NCBI GenBank assembly: GCA_022432975.1
Contig: CM039504.1
Coordinates: forward strand, 1,275,459 to 1,339,458
DNA: 64,000 bases
Source: Begonia masoniana
Lineage: Eukaryota; Streptophyta; Magnoliopsida; Cucurbitales; Begoniaceae
Reading direction: 5' to 3'
A program made the translations under genes and the position numbers. The notes under the pieces are model-generated. The model had not been told where the DNA came from. It was given only the letters and a program-made list of their open reading frames with translations, and made no database searches. Below are positions 20,702-33,112 of the stretch, one piece after another. How positions within the stretch are numbered: position 1 is the stretch's first letter; the number at the start of each line of letters is the position of its first letter.

Positions 20702-22361
20702 TGTTTGAACTTTATAACTTTTCCAGAAATTATACCATCTCCTTTTCATTTTAATGGGTATTTTGGGCTGCAGCTGGTTGTTTGTTCACTTTGTTGACCT
20801 GTCCAATGGAGTATTTGGTTGCCAGATGCATTTTCTCTTGGTTCTTCATTTATGCCACTTATATAATTACTTGTTTATGCCTTCATGTGGAAAGTTCTAA
20901 TGAGCTGTTTTTGGTGGCAGATAGGCTGTTTTGTTGCCAGTACTAAGAATACATATTGTACTAAAACGCCAAGATTTGCTATAAAAATTTCAGTAGCAGC
21001 ACCTTAAGCGAGGTTTGTTCTTTTCCTTTTGGTTCATCCTACCACCAAAGATGATCTTGGTGTTGTCGTCGATGCCTCTGTTCTCCGCGAGTCGTTTCTC
21101 GCTGGTGGAATTGGCAATCACTTTAACATATTTTATTAACTTAAAAGTGATTGAGTAATAATGGTGGTGTGGTTGAAGGAAAATCCATCTAAAAAATATA
21201 ATGGTGGGGTTAAATAAATCTTTAGAGGATTTTTTCACCAGAAAGAGTTCCAATTTGGCACTTGGTTTTTCTCAGTTATCCGAGTGACTAAAATTAATAT
21301 ATTTCTTTTGTTTTCTTCAGCGAAGCTTATTTTGGGTATTGTGCTAAAGCCAGGCACTCCTATGTCTTTAAACCCTCTTGTAATGCCATCAACAGCATTC
21401 CTGCAGGAGAGCTTGATGGAGGGAGAAATTCTTTCTCGACAAGCCGATTCCTGCTGGCTTTCCTGAACAAGTCTAATCTGTAAATCAAATGAATAAAAAT
21501 TGGACTGTGGAATGATGAGTCTCAGTTTCATTCGACGATTACTCTACTCGGACTATCCTGACTGTTGAGTAATGGCATTTTATTGGGTGGTTTTAGCGGG
21601 AGAACACAACACATGCAGTTCTATCATGCCACTATGTTTTTCGAAATTCTGGGCTGTTGCTGTTAAAAGAATCGATTGTGTTGAAATAGGAATTCATGGT
21701 CAGTGCAAAGTCCTTTTCAGTTGGCAGGTGAGATATAATTTGCAATTTACAAATGCAAAAACCACTCTTTTTCTTCCAAATCCACGTTTAAAACTTCAAT
21801 TATTCATTCATTCATCTTCCTGCCCCAATAAAACGAAGATATGTTAGTTGGTTTTGCTTTATTATACTTTATTTTATTTAGCTACCCTTTCCTGGCTTTA
21901 AATATTTTTATCTATCTGTAATGATCAATCGTCCATGCCTCTTTAATTTATTTATTTTTATAATTTTTGGTAATTATGTCGGCCAATAATATAAAAAAAT
22001 AATAACTTTATATTAAAAATTACGAAACCAATAATAATGGTACTACTTACGTGGAATTCATTTGAAAAATTCAAACCTATAATAAGTATTTCAGTGTTAA
22101 GTAATTTTAAGGAAGTTTACTTGATTTTTTATAGAAGATAAATTTAATTTAATTAAATATTATTTTATTTTATTTTTGGGAACCTGATTAATGAGTAACG
22201 GTTTAATGAAAGGAAGTTGCTTATACAACCGTTCCCAGCGCTCCAGACACTTGCTATTCAATCCCTTCTGCAAGTTCCAGGAACCGCTCTGAAGACGAAG
22301 GAGAACTTCCCGCCGGCGACTTAAACTTCTGTATTTCTCTTTGCATGCAGGGAATTAGGAA
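20702..22361. other. Intergenic upstream of anthranilate synthase
   Basis: No convincing gene. A short plus-strand frame at 21284-21466 contains LGIVLKPGTP, which recalls ribulose-phosphate 3-epimerase, but the flanks do not match that enzyme. A minus-strand frame at 20990-21253 contains EKRLAENRGIDDNTKIIFGG, not recognised. These may be pseudogene scraps. The last 150 bp hold the probable 5' leader of the next gene. Confidence 0.35.
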
Positions 22362-25300
22362 ATGAGAACTCTGGCATTCTCTCACAGCTTACTCCCGTCA
22401 GGTCACCGTCGCCGTTCTCCTATTCCTTTCACTGGCATTTCTACCAGAAGCACAAGAGTACTAAAATGCGTCCGCGTTTCGAAATGTGTCTCTCTCTCGA
22501 GTATACTCGGTAGGCTTTGATTTCGTAGCTGGTTTAGTTTTTACTCTTTATTGCTGGAGAAAATTTCTTAAACGAAAGAAGAGTGACGAACGTGTTCTTG
22601 GACCGTCAAAGAATAATGCGAGACTTGTCTTGATCCATAATTTTTCTTTGTTCAGCTATCGCTTGTTGAATTCTGTCATTCTTTCAGCACCGATAGTTGA
22701 AATTTCGAAAATATATTAAGTTTTCTGCAAGATTTCATTCCCTAAGGAAACAAGAATTTTAGATCTTCAACTTTTTTATCCAATACAAAGAAATTATTCT
22801 AAACCATGGCATATATTATATGAGAATATGAGAATGTTGAATTGAACGAATTCTGGTTTTTACTCTTCTGGTCTCTTTATTTGCCTGGTTTGGATTTTTA
22901 GTTGATGAATCGGCTCAGTTTACTGAAGCTTGTAAACATGGAAATTTGGTTCCGCTTTCTCGGTGCATTTTCTCTGACCAGCTCAATCCAATCCTGGCTT
23001 ATCGGTGTCTGGTGAAAGAGGATGACCGGGAGGCTCCAAGCTTTCTTTTCGAGTCTGTGGAGTCAAACTCTCAGGTTCAATTTTCACTATGCTGCCAAAA
23101 TAGGTTTATTAATTAATTTCTTTTTTGACCGGAGATTATGAATTAGTTCCGCATTTATTGTATCAGGGTCGTTACAGCGTAGTGGGAGCTCAACCTATTA
23201 TGGAAATAGTGGCCAAAGAGAATGAGGTCACAATAATGGACCATGAGCATGGTCAATTGACCAAAGAGTTTGTTGACGATCCTTTGATGATACCAAGACG
23301 TCTGTCTGAAGGATGGAAGCCACATCTTGTTGGTGAACTTCCAGATGCCTTTTGTGGTAACTTCTACCTTATGATGATTACAGGAAATTTAGGATTTACT
23401 AATTTATCGTGTCTTGTTTTTATTTGGTGTAAGACATGGTTACATGCATGTTTTTGTTAATTACTGATGTGCATGGAGATTAGGTGTCAAAGATAAGTGG
23501 TTTTCACAACTTTTGGAATGACTTAAAGGAATATTGAAACTAAAGTGAGGAATTTAGTGTTTTCTACTGATGGTTGAGGATATTAATTATGCACACAAGA
23601 TGGTTGAGGATATTATGCACACAAGATGGTCATAGAAGGAAATAAAAGTAAAATATGATGATATATCCACTTTCTTTTTATGGACTTACACAATCTTAAT
23701 CATGTTCTTGTAATATGTACCAATTATAAAATCCTTTATTTCTCCTTAGCCACCTGCCTAATTAAGTGTGGATGATGCACTTCCCTGAAATAATATCATC
23801 TGCACTTCGGAAATAGTATTTCGTGTTTGTGAATGTTTGTGTTTATATCTCTGTATTATTTTTTTTACGTGTTCTTCATTCAAGCATGCCTACTTATGAC
23901 AGAATCTTCGCCACAAACTTGAAGTTTTAAGGATCCATTCTCATCTAATTGTCAATATTGGCACGCAGAACATTTTTTCAGTTAACATATTCAACTTCTG
24001 CTCTTGGAAGCAATCTAAAGTTAGCTGCTTCTTCAATTAGGTGGTTGGGTAGGTTATTTCTCTTATGATACAATTCGATATGTGGAGAACAAAAAGTTGC
24101 CATTTTCGAGGGCTCCAGTGGATGACAGAAAGCTTGCTGATATTCATCTGGGCCTATATGATGACGTGGTTGTGTTTGACAATGTTGAGAAGGTAATATC
24201 TAATTCCTTCGTCGTTATTCATTTACTCCCACTACGTACTTAATTTTGATTACCAATTTCAGCATCTGTCATTAGTCAAATTTATATTTCTCAGGTTTAA
24301 GAAAAGATTTTATATGATTATCACTACCAATCTCTATTTTAAAACACAAAACAGAAATTGTAGGGAGAATGTTTCCTGTTTTGAAAAGGCCAACGCATGA
24401 CTTCATCCTGCAGCTGATTTTGTTAAGGCTACTCCCTGATAAACTGTTTGTCACCGTTGCTGCTTAGTAGATATTTTAACTCTTTTATTTTGATTGAATG
24501 AGGTTCTCAATTAAATGGCTTTCTTACCCAGAAAGCATATATAATTCATTGGGTGAGGCTAGATCGATACTCCTCTGTTGATAAGGCTTATGAAGACGGG
24601 GTTAAACGCCTGGAAGTACTTGTCTCTCGAGTACAAGACAGTGACAGGTAACTCTTACTATCACTTTGAAGAAGCATGCGTTTGAATGCTTATTTGATTT
24701 GCTTTTCAAATGGTTAGACCGAGGCTGTCTGCTGGTTCGATCAACTTACAAACTCGACAATTTGGCCCTTCTCTTAAGACCTCGAATATGACAACCGATG
24801 AATACAAAAATGCTGTTCTGCAGACAAAAGAACATATCAAGGCCGGTGACATTTTCCAGCTAGTACTAAGCCAGCGCTTTGAATATAGAACGTTTGCTGA
24901 CCCTTTTGAAGTTTATAGAGCGCTGAGAGTTGTTAATCCAAGTCCATATATGGCATACTTGCAAGTAAGAGATTCCAGATTCCCTATGACATGATTATTT
25001 GATAAAGGACAACAGATGTGCGACCATTTAATCTTTCAACGGTACTCTCCCAGGCAAGAGGGTGCATTCTGGTAGGCTCAAGTCCAGAAATTCTGACTAG
25101 AGTAGAGAAGGTTAACATTTACACGTCCTTCCCAAGTTGATTCTTGTTTAAAAATGAAATACTATTCTTCTAACAAAGCTGTTGTATTTGAGTGAGTTTT
25201 ATTGCTGAACTTCTTTTTTGAAAGATTGGTTAAACACTTTCTACCATCTCTTTTTTTAACAATGATCTGAACAGGGGAAGATTGTCAATCGACCATTAGC

Positions 25301-27061
25301 TGGAACTATTAGAAGAGGGAAGACAGCAAAAGAGGATGAAATCTTGGAGGTTCAGTTGCTTAATGATGAGAAACAATGCGCCGAACATATCATGCTGGTG
25401 GATTTGGCCAGGAATGATGTTGGCAAGGTTTTTCTTTTCATCTATTCTAATTTTTGGATTGTATTGTGCAAAGAGCCCTTAGTTATTATTATTTTATAGG
25501 AATCTTAATTGGCTTAGAGAGCACTTAGTTGTAATTTTTATTTATAACAAACTTCTTATAATTTTTATTTATAACAAACTCCTTGTCATTGTTTGTTTTG
25601 TGTAACTTCATATTCGCTACAATTTGATTTTGTTAGCTTGTGGCTCAATAGTTTTCTTTTTCAAAATTTAGGTTAAACTTTAATCTCCAGATAAAAAATT
25701 TATTTATACCATTACGGCTCAAGGATTAGTAGTTTCATACTTTGTGTTGAAATTTAATTCTTTGTTTGATCTGCAAGTCTTTCTTTTTGTAAGAAATAAT
25801 ATACACAAGTTTTGTTTGTAATTTAGTTAGAATGAACTCATTTTTTCATTCTTTTTTTTGTAGATTCAATGAGCCTCAACAAAATAATATTTATAAATTT
25901 TTTTAAACTAATGTTAATTTAACAATATCTTTCACATCTTAGGCTTTTTTCCTTTGAAGATATTTAGACCATGCATGCTTTGGTCCTATTATTAGGATGT
26001 CTTAAGTACTGAATACATGGTTTTATGTTCTAAGGATTTTCTATTATGTTATAGTATAGTAAAAGTTATCTTCGATTCTCATAAAGAATTATTTTCCCCC
26101 TTTTGCTTTTAGAAGTCGTTTTTTTTTTTTTTTTTTTTTAACGTTTCATGCTGGCGTAACTGACTCTATTACTTAAAACATTGATTTAGGTCTCGGATTA
26201 TGGCTCTGTGAAGGTAGAGAAGCTTATGGACGTCGAGCACTATTCCCATGTTATGCACATAAGCTCCACAGTAAGAAAAATTTCATATGGTGCAAGAACT
26301 TCCACTAGCAGCTCTTAATAGTAATACTACTTTGTGAAGGTTATTGGAGAGTTGCATGATCATCTTACATGTTGGGATACTCTGCGAGCTGCATTGCCAG
26401 TTGGAACTGTCAGTGGTGCACCAAAGGTTATTTGTTTATTCTGCATGTTGCCTCGTTTGATTTATACCTTGTACTCCTTTATCTTCTGTTTCGACACCAA
26501 TTTTTTACAAAAGATTCTACTAACTCATTAAAAATTATGTCTCTGCTAGATTTTCAAATTTTGTATTAATTAAGTTGTTTTGTCGGCCAGGATACTCTTA
26601 AATAGTGCTCTGTCAAGATTAAACACTGAACTTCAAATCATTGCCATGCATAAACTGTTACAACCAGCTTTCGATAATGAATCTCTGATGAAAAGGTGCA
26701 TCTTGTCTCGCTTGGGCTATGATTTCAGGTAAAAGCGATGGAGCTAATAGATGAACTGGAAGTGACAAGGAGAGGACCTTATAGCGGGGGCTTTGGAAGT
26801 GTATCTTTCTCTGGGGATATGGACATGGCTCTTGCTCTTCGAACTATTGTATTTTCAACAGCAACTCGCTATGACACCATGTATTCATACAAGGATGCAG
26901 GCAGGCGAAAAGAGTGGGTGGCATATCTACAAGCAGGGGCTGGCATTGTGGCTGATAGTGATCCTGATGATGAACACCAAGAATGCCAGAACAAAGCCGC
27001 TGGTCTTGCAAGAGCCATTGCCTTGGCTGAGTCTGCATTTGTTGAAGGTAAATTACTCTAA
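22362..27061 (+). CDS. ASA1: Anthranilate synthase alpha subunit, plastidial
   Basis: Eleven exons (22362-22509, 22902-23074, 23167-23356, 24041-24192, 24532-24647, 24718-24964, 25054-25110, 25275-25427, 26190-26270, 26340-26426, 26729-27061) join in phase to 578 residues, within the plant ASA range. The first 50 residues are Ser/Arg-rich with no acidic residue, a plastid transit peptide. Then come the regulatory region FLFESVE and [10 protein letters not shown], and the chorismate-binding domain: [108 protein letters not shown] and [15 protein letters not shown]. The enzyme makes anthranilate from chorismate with a glutamine amidotransferase partner, the first step of tryptophan synthesis. 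ASA1 versus ASA2 is unresolved. The segment between FLFESVE and GRYSVV is about four residues shorter than I recall for Arabidopsis ASA1. Confidence 0.96.
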
Positions 27062-28334
27062 CCTTACCTTCTCGTGCTACTCAATTCTAATAAGCGGATT
27101 GCAGAGACCCTTGGGATGATTTGTTGAATAGTTAGTTCTTCAGAACATCATTTTTTCTGTTATTAAATATGTGCACATTTAAGCGGAGAGAGAGAGAATT
27201 AAGGTCACTCACTCATCTGACATCTATGAAGAAGAACATGAAATATAACTACATCTTTGAATAAAGCAATCTTTTGAACAACCCAAATATACAGCACAGC
27301 AGTAATCAAACGCGTAGTTAAATTAGAGAACACATCAGATCCACAAGTAGAGTCGTGTGTCCTATAAAATGAATATTGAATTAAATAAAAAATGCATTAT
27401 AAATTAAAGGAGAGATAATCATTGAATTATCAATATAAATCATTAAATGAGTGTCAGTAGTTTAATTTTTTGAGATTATTTGTAAATTATAATGACATCA
27501 TATCACTGGAGTTAGAGAGCATCTTAATAAATATTTAAATGATTAAATTAGTTTTAATCAAATGCGTAGATAATATATCATTTGCATATTCAATTATTTG
27601 AAAAACAAACTAATTGATTAAAGAACGTCCTCTCAGTACAAAAACTGTGGATTCCTGTAGCAGTCATAATTGAAATCATAAGATTTGATTAACACAAGGA
27701 CCGTGCGCTCGTTGACCAAAGCAGTGGGACACCAGAATAATGTCCAGAACCACACAGACTGCCGACTGGTCTTGAGATCTGACGAAGACATCTTCAAAGC
27801 GATGATTAAGAGAAAAAGTGACGTAAAATATTGACCCAAAACTGTTGGCGTGAGTGAGACATATCTTCTTCCACTGTGGATGCCTTTCATTTTCATGGGT
27901 CCCGAAGGAGACAAACAAACAAACAATAGAGCAGGGTAAAAAAAAGAAGCAAATCGGCCAGAAAGCTTCGGGTGAGCATAGTTCAGTTTCAAGTTCGAAT
28001 CTTCCTCTCGACTCCATTGAAATCTGCAGACGCCAGAGGAGGAGTTGAGCAGATAGGACCACCAGTCGTAGAAACTGCATGGTTTTGCAGAATAGAAGCA
28101 TGGTCAGACCGAGACCGACTCGACGAAATGTTATGCGAAATTACTTGTCGCCCTTGGTTCTCAAAATGCTTGTGTCGCCGCGTCGGTTGGCTTTCTCTGG
28201 TTAAGGATGAACAATTTTAAGGAAATCTTTTTTCATTAACATTATATTTTAACCCTTTAAATTTAACAGATAGACAAGCTTTATCTTTTAGATCCTAACC
28301 CATGAACTCTAACATGTTCAGATCTTAAAAACAA
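27062..28334. other. Intergenic between anthranilate synthase and the receptor kinase
   Basis: The genes converge here. AT-rich 3' flank to about 27620, then a less AT-rich stretch to 28220. Minus-strand ORFs at 27633-27992 and 27676-28101 have hydrophobic patches but no recognisable domain. Part of 27885-28090 resembles 31845-32085, upstream of the receptor kinase, so it may be a decayed duplicate of that gene's 5' region. Confidence 0.35.
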
Positions 28335-31300
28335 TTAAACTAAAGCCAATTCCTCATCACAAGCCGACTCTGAATTCTCAAACGCAACATGACCTGCCTC
28401 CCGATTTTCACAAAATACAACTTTTTTTATCGAACTGAGTTCTCCAAGCACGTCTCTGATGTTCTTTCTTTCTCTTGGCAATTCGGCCGAACATTCAACT
28501 CCGAGTCTAAAAATGGAAATCAAGCATTCCTTTTGTGTCTGAAAATAATTGTTGCCTTTTTTCCTCCGTTCTTCAGCCATGGATGTGGTCAAGTTCGGAT
28601 CGATTATACCTTCGATAGATCCTGTCAACGCCGTGAGGACAAAGTTGTGAAGGTTTAGATCATCTTTGAACATATCAGCCGTTGGTCTTTTTCCAGTGAA
28701 CATTTCCAGCAGCAGAATTCCATAGCTGTATATGTCCCCCTGTGTTGTTACCTCCCCTCCCATTGCATACTCTGCAATTTAAACTTTCAAACTTTCTTCA
28801 CAAAAACTTTATCCATGCATGAATATTACATATGAGGGCAAAAATATTTGATATTCGAGCAGTATCCAATAAAAATAATGAAATTACACGACTCGCACCA
28901 ACAAGATTTTCCAAAACTATATACCTGGTGGGGCATAGCCAATAGAGCCTCTTATTCCAATTGATCTAGTATCGTTTGAAGGCAACTGAAAAGAAGCTCC
29001 GGCAATGAACTTCGCCAATCCAAAATCTCCGATCCGAGCTGTCATGTCGTCATCCAAAAGAACATTGCTCGGCTTTAAGTCACAATGAGCAATTTTTATC
29101 GGGCAATCATTGTGGAGATAATCCAAAGCGAAACCCAAATCAATGGCGATGTTCAGTCTCTCGATAAAATTCAAGTCCCTTCGACCATGTGTCGCCCCGT
29201 CAATTGGATGTATCCACTCTTCTAAGCTCCCATTTGCCATGAACTCATAGACCAATGCCATGAAATCATTACCCTGGAAATCAATGCTCGAACAAGCAGT
29301 GATTACGCTCACAAGATTGCGATGTCTGATGTTTCTAAGGGCTTCACATTCTGCCAAGAAACTCTTAGAAGCTCCTCTATTCTGAAGGTTGAAAACTTTA
29401 ACGGCCACAACAAGGTCATTTTTATCGAAAATTCCTTTATAAACAGAGCCAAAACCACCAATGCCAATCAGATTTTCAGAAGAGAATCCATTAGTTGCTT
29501 CTAAGAGGTCTTTGTATGACACGTTAAATACAGAAATCTCGGACATTGAACTTTGGATTGGCTTCCTTCTCGTTTTTCTTCTCAATTTTCTCAGCCAGCA
29601 GAGAAGAAGAAAAGATGAGATCAAGAATAGTCCAACAAGTCCAACAGTTAAGAAGATGATAATTCTTAGACGAGGAGACTGATTCTGCTTCGTAGACTCA
29701 TTTATGCTGCAGTTTGTAAGTTTTAGTGCCGGGATACCTCCACAAAGGCGCGCATTTCCATCAATGGAGAAGGCAGTTGCATTGTTGAAGATTCCTTCCG
29801 TTAATACCTCCCCTTCAAAACTGTTGAATGACAGGTTCAAATATACCAAGAAGGGAAGTCCCCCTAAAAATGGCGGAATTTTACCAGACAGATTATTGTG
29901 AGAAAAATCCAACTGCTCAATGCCTCTCAAAGAGCTCAAAGAATCAGGTACTGTCCCCTCCAAGAAATTATGATCCAAATACAGACTTTCTAAGGCAGTG
30001 CAACTACCAAGACCAAAGGGAATTTGTCCACTTAACTTGTTGTTTGAGATATGTAAATAACCGAGATTCTTCAAATTGCTCACTTCCACAGGAATCGAGC
30101 CAGTCAAACGGTTATCAGACAGCTCTAGAGCAATCGATAAAGCAGATATGCTCATTATTTCTTTGGGTATACTGCCATTGAGATTGTTTTGAGAAAGAGC
30201 TAACATTAGCAAATTCTGGCATCCTCCAAGACTAGATGGTATGTTGCCAGTCAAGTTGTTCAACCTCAGATTAAATCTGCCCAACGAAGTTAAATTTCCT
30301 AAAGAATATGGAATCTCCCCAGACAAACTATTCCCATTTAGAAACAAGTCACTCAAATTCTGTAGATTACCTAATGAGCTTGGTATATGGCCAGTTAACT
30401 GGTTTGTCTCCAGGCCAAACGCCTCCAGATTAACGAGATTGCCAATCTCGGAAGGAATGCTCCCGCGTATATAATTCCTTCCAAATCCAATCGATCTGAG
30501 ACTCACAGAGAAGTTGCTTATATATTCCGGCAGCACCCCTCCAAAGTTATTGTCATTAATAGATAGAGAAACTAAGTTGGTGCAGTTGAGAAGGGAAGAA
30601 AGAAAATTTAAATCCCCATCATCATTATTTCCAAGATTATTTTCATGCAAGCCAACATCCTGGAGCTGCAAGCCTGCCAAGCTAGGCATTTTCCCTTTGA
30701 ACATATTATTCGCGATTGAAATAACGAAAAGGTTTGATGCATTTGAAATTGTAAATGGTACCCGTCCACTGAATTGATTAGTGTGGATTCTAAGAATCTC
30801 AAGCTTGGGAAAAAGCAGGCCTAAATCTGGAGGAAGAGTACCTTTAAGTTGGTTAACAGGAACAGAAAACACTCGTAGAGATGATAGGTTGTAGATTGAC
30901 GGAGGGATGGTTCCTGTCAAATTATTTGCTCCAATAATGAGATGCGTCAAACTCCTCAATTGCCCCAAGCTGGCAGGAATACTTCCTTGAATATTGTTTC
31001 TTGTGAATCTGAATTCCCGAAGAGAAGAAAGATTCCCAAAGGATAATGGTATTTCCCCAACTAAATAGTTTAGAGTTAAATCAAGTATCTGCAGCTTGGA
31101 TAAAGAACCAAGCTCTACAGGAAGTTTTCCAACAAGAGCGTTACCATTTAAGCCAATGTACAGAAGCTCAGAGCAATTTGAAAGGGTGGCAGGAATACTT
31201 CCGTTGAAGGAGTTGTTTGACAGAGCCAATGTTTGCAGCCTGAACAAGCTACCCACCTCTTTGGGAATTTCTAAGCTAAAGTGGTTGTTTTGGAGCTTCA

Positions 31301-31602
31301 AAGACGTCAGAAAACTAAGATTTCCAATGAATGGTGAGAGGCGACCAGGCAAGTTTGCCTGACTGGAGGTCCAAAGAGACGACCCTCTGAGTTTGGTTTC
31401 GACATACAACTCCTCGCCAGTTGCAGAAGGGAACAGATTCATTCCAGGAGCTCAAAGTGCCAAGAGGGTCAGCAGCCACGTCCGACTTGAAAGCAAGCAA
31501 CGAAAGTCTGTCAATGTCGTCCCTTCCAAATGCTCCCGAGAAAACGAGGGATAAAATACAAAAAATAACGAACCTCGGTTTCGTAGATGTACGTCTAAGA
31601 GA
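28335..31602 (-). CDS. LRR receptor-like kinase, subfamily XII, with a frameshift near its N-terminus
   Basis: Two minus-strand exons, about 31602-28925 and 28771-28335, joined at a GT-AG intron inside the kinase ([10 protein letters not shown]). Order: hydrophobic stretch [20 protein letters not shown]-cap with [20 protein letters not shown] and FCNWRGVVC, some twenty LRRs, a membrane span (about [20 protein letters not shown]), then a kinase with [29 protein letters not shown] and DFG. The catalytic loop has HCD, not HRD, so it is a non-RD kinase as in EFR, Xa21 and At3g47570. An apparent extra base near 31346 puts the N-cap (31602 to about 31347) and the remaining LRRs in different frames, and no ATG opens the N-cap frame after the stop at 31603-31605. 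It is either a pseudogene or an assembly error; the start is unresolved. Confidence 0.85.
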
Positions 31603-33112
31603 TTATTCATTTCAGAAACAAGCAGAAAGACAAGTGCTTCAAGCAATGGCTGGATTATAGGAATGAGTTTGGCCTTTGGGTGCAAGATGCAAACCGGAAT
31701 TTATTACATGGAGGCCATAAAAGCCTGTATAACAACCTACCATCCATTGCAAGTAAAAAGGACAGCGACATGCCGATAAGAAAATAACAAGAATTTGTAA
31801 GAGTACGCAGCCTGATAATTTGCTTTGAATTCTCGACAACAGCCATTCTTATGGGCCCGAAGCAGATATCATTTTAACAGTGTATGAAATAAAAAAAACT
31901 CACAATAAAAGGCGGAATGGCGAGAAAAGCTTTCTACACATTCCACGTCGAAAATCTTGCAATTGCTGTCGAGATGAGCAATCGGAGTTTAGTTCAAAGG
32001 CCGAACCTCCTTTCAGACTCCATCGCCGGAGCAGGAGAATAGAGGCCTCTCCGTCGTAGAAGTTGAGACCAAACAGCTGTCCGAGGCGGCGCTAGCTACA
32101 ATCGCAACTTTTTATTATTGTTATTATTTGAAAAAGCTAAAATAATAATTGAAGTCCTGAAATCAGACACGTCAAAAATGTCACATCAAACCTTGTAACA
32201 CATCATGATTTTTACATTATTATTTTTTATTAAATACAAAATTCATAATTGTTAGTATTTTAGATAATACAAAATAGCCTTTGGTAATACTATTCATAAA
32301 ATAAATAAAAATCTTGATTCGCAGAACGTTGAATTATAAAACTGATAAATTCTAAAGCAGAACTAAAACTATATTAATTTAATTTTTCAACGAGAGCTGC
32401 TGCTGTGATGCTGTCAGGGGAGGGTATGTGTATGAGAATGACTGTTGAGGAAGAGAAAGTCAGTCCATACGATAAAATAACACATCAACACATAAAATTT
32501 AAGATTCTATAAGATTAAACATGACGATATTTTAAAATATTTCACTCAGACAAAGTAGACAACCAACCCAAATTCTATTCTCCATTTCCAATTTTGAAGA
32601 TCTGGTCAAGATTCGATAGTGTTATTTGGATGACATCTCTTTCCCAGTTTCATCAGGTGTCATTAGATGTCTGATAACCAATGGCGGACAGCTGGTCCAG
32701 CACTAATTCCAGTCTATTATGCAACTATGTACCAGTAATGTAATATATTCTTCGATCAACTGGTGACAGTAAGTTTTAAGTGGGTAAAAAAATACTAAAA
32801 CGAAGCACTTTCAATTGGCATACAATACAGGTTAGGAAAGGGTTAAAGGGGATACTTTAAAGAAAGTACATATTCACCCTGTAGATTGTTCAGCATATAG
32901 CTACTTCCTCTAGAGATACAAAGAAGATCAATTACAAAGGAAATGCCACCCAACAGTTTCAATGAGCTTTACACTGATTGTAGAATCATGATCTGGTCAG
33001 TCGTTTTAGAGACTTGTTTTTTTTATGCTATCAAGAAGTTGAGATTTGAAATAAATATTAAAGATAGCAACAAGTTATCCGAGGAAGGTACGTAACCACC
33101 AGTTTCGAAGGT
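31603..33112. other. Intergenic 5' of the receptor kinase
   Basis: 31603-32100 probably holds the leader or a missing 5' exon of the receptor kinase; minus-strand ORFs starting near 31846 and 31839 are hydrophobic but not in frame with it. 32100-33112 is AT-rich with nothing recognised, including the likely 3' untranslated region of the gene ending at 33113. Confidence 0.4.

Noticed and set aside
21284..21466. Ribulose-phosphate 3-epimerase gene from LGIVLKPGTP
   Set aside because: Only about ten residues match and the neighbouring catalytic motifs are absent.
27980..28030. tRNA gene suggested by AGTTCGAATCT (T-loop like)
   Set aside because: No upstream D-loop, anticodon arm or acceptor stem pairing could be found at the right spacing.
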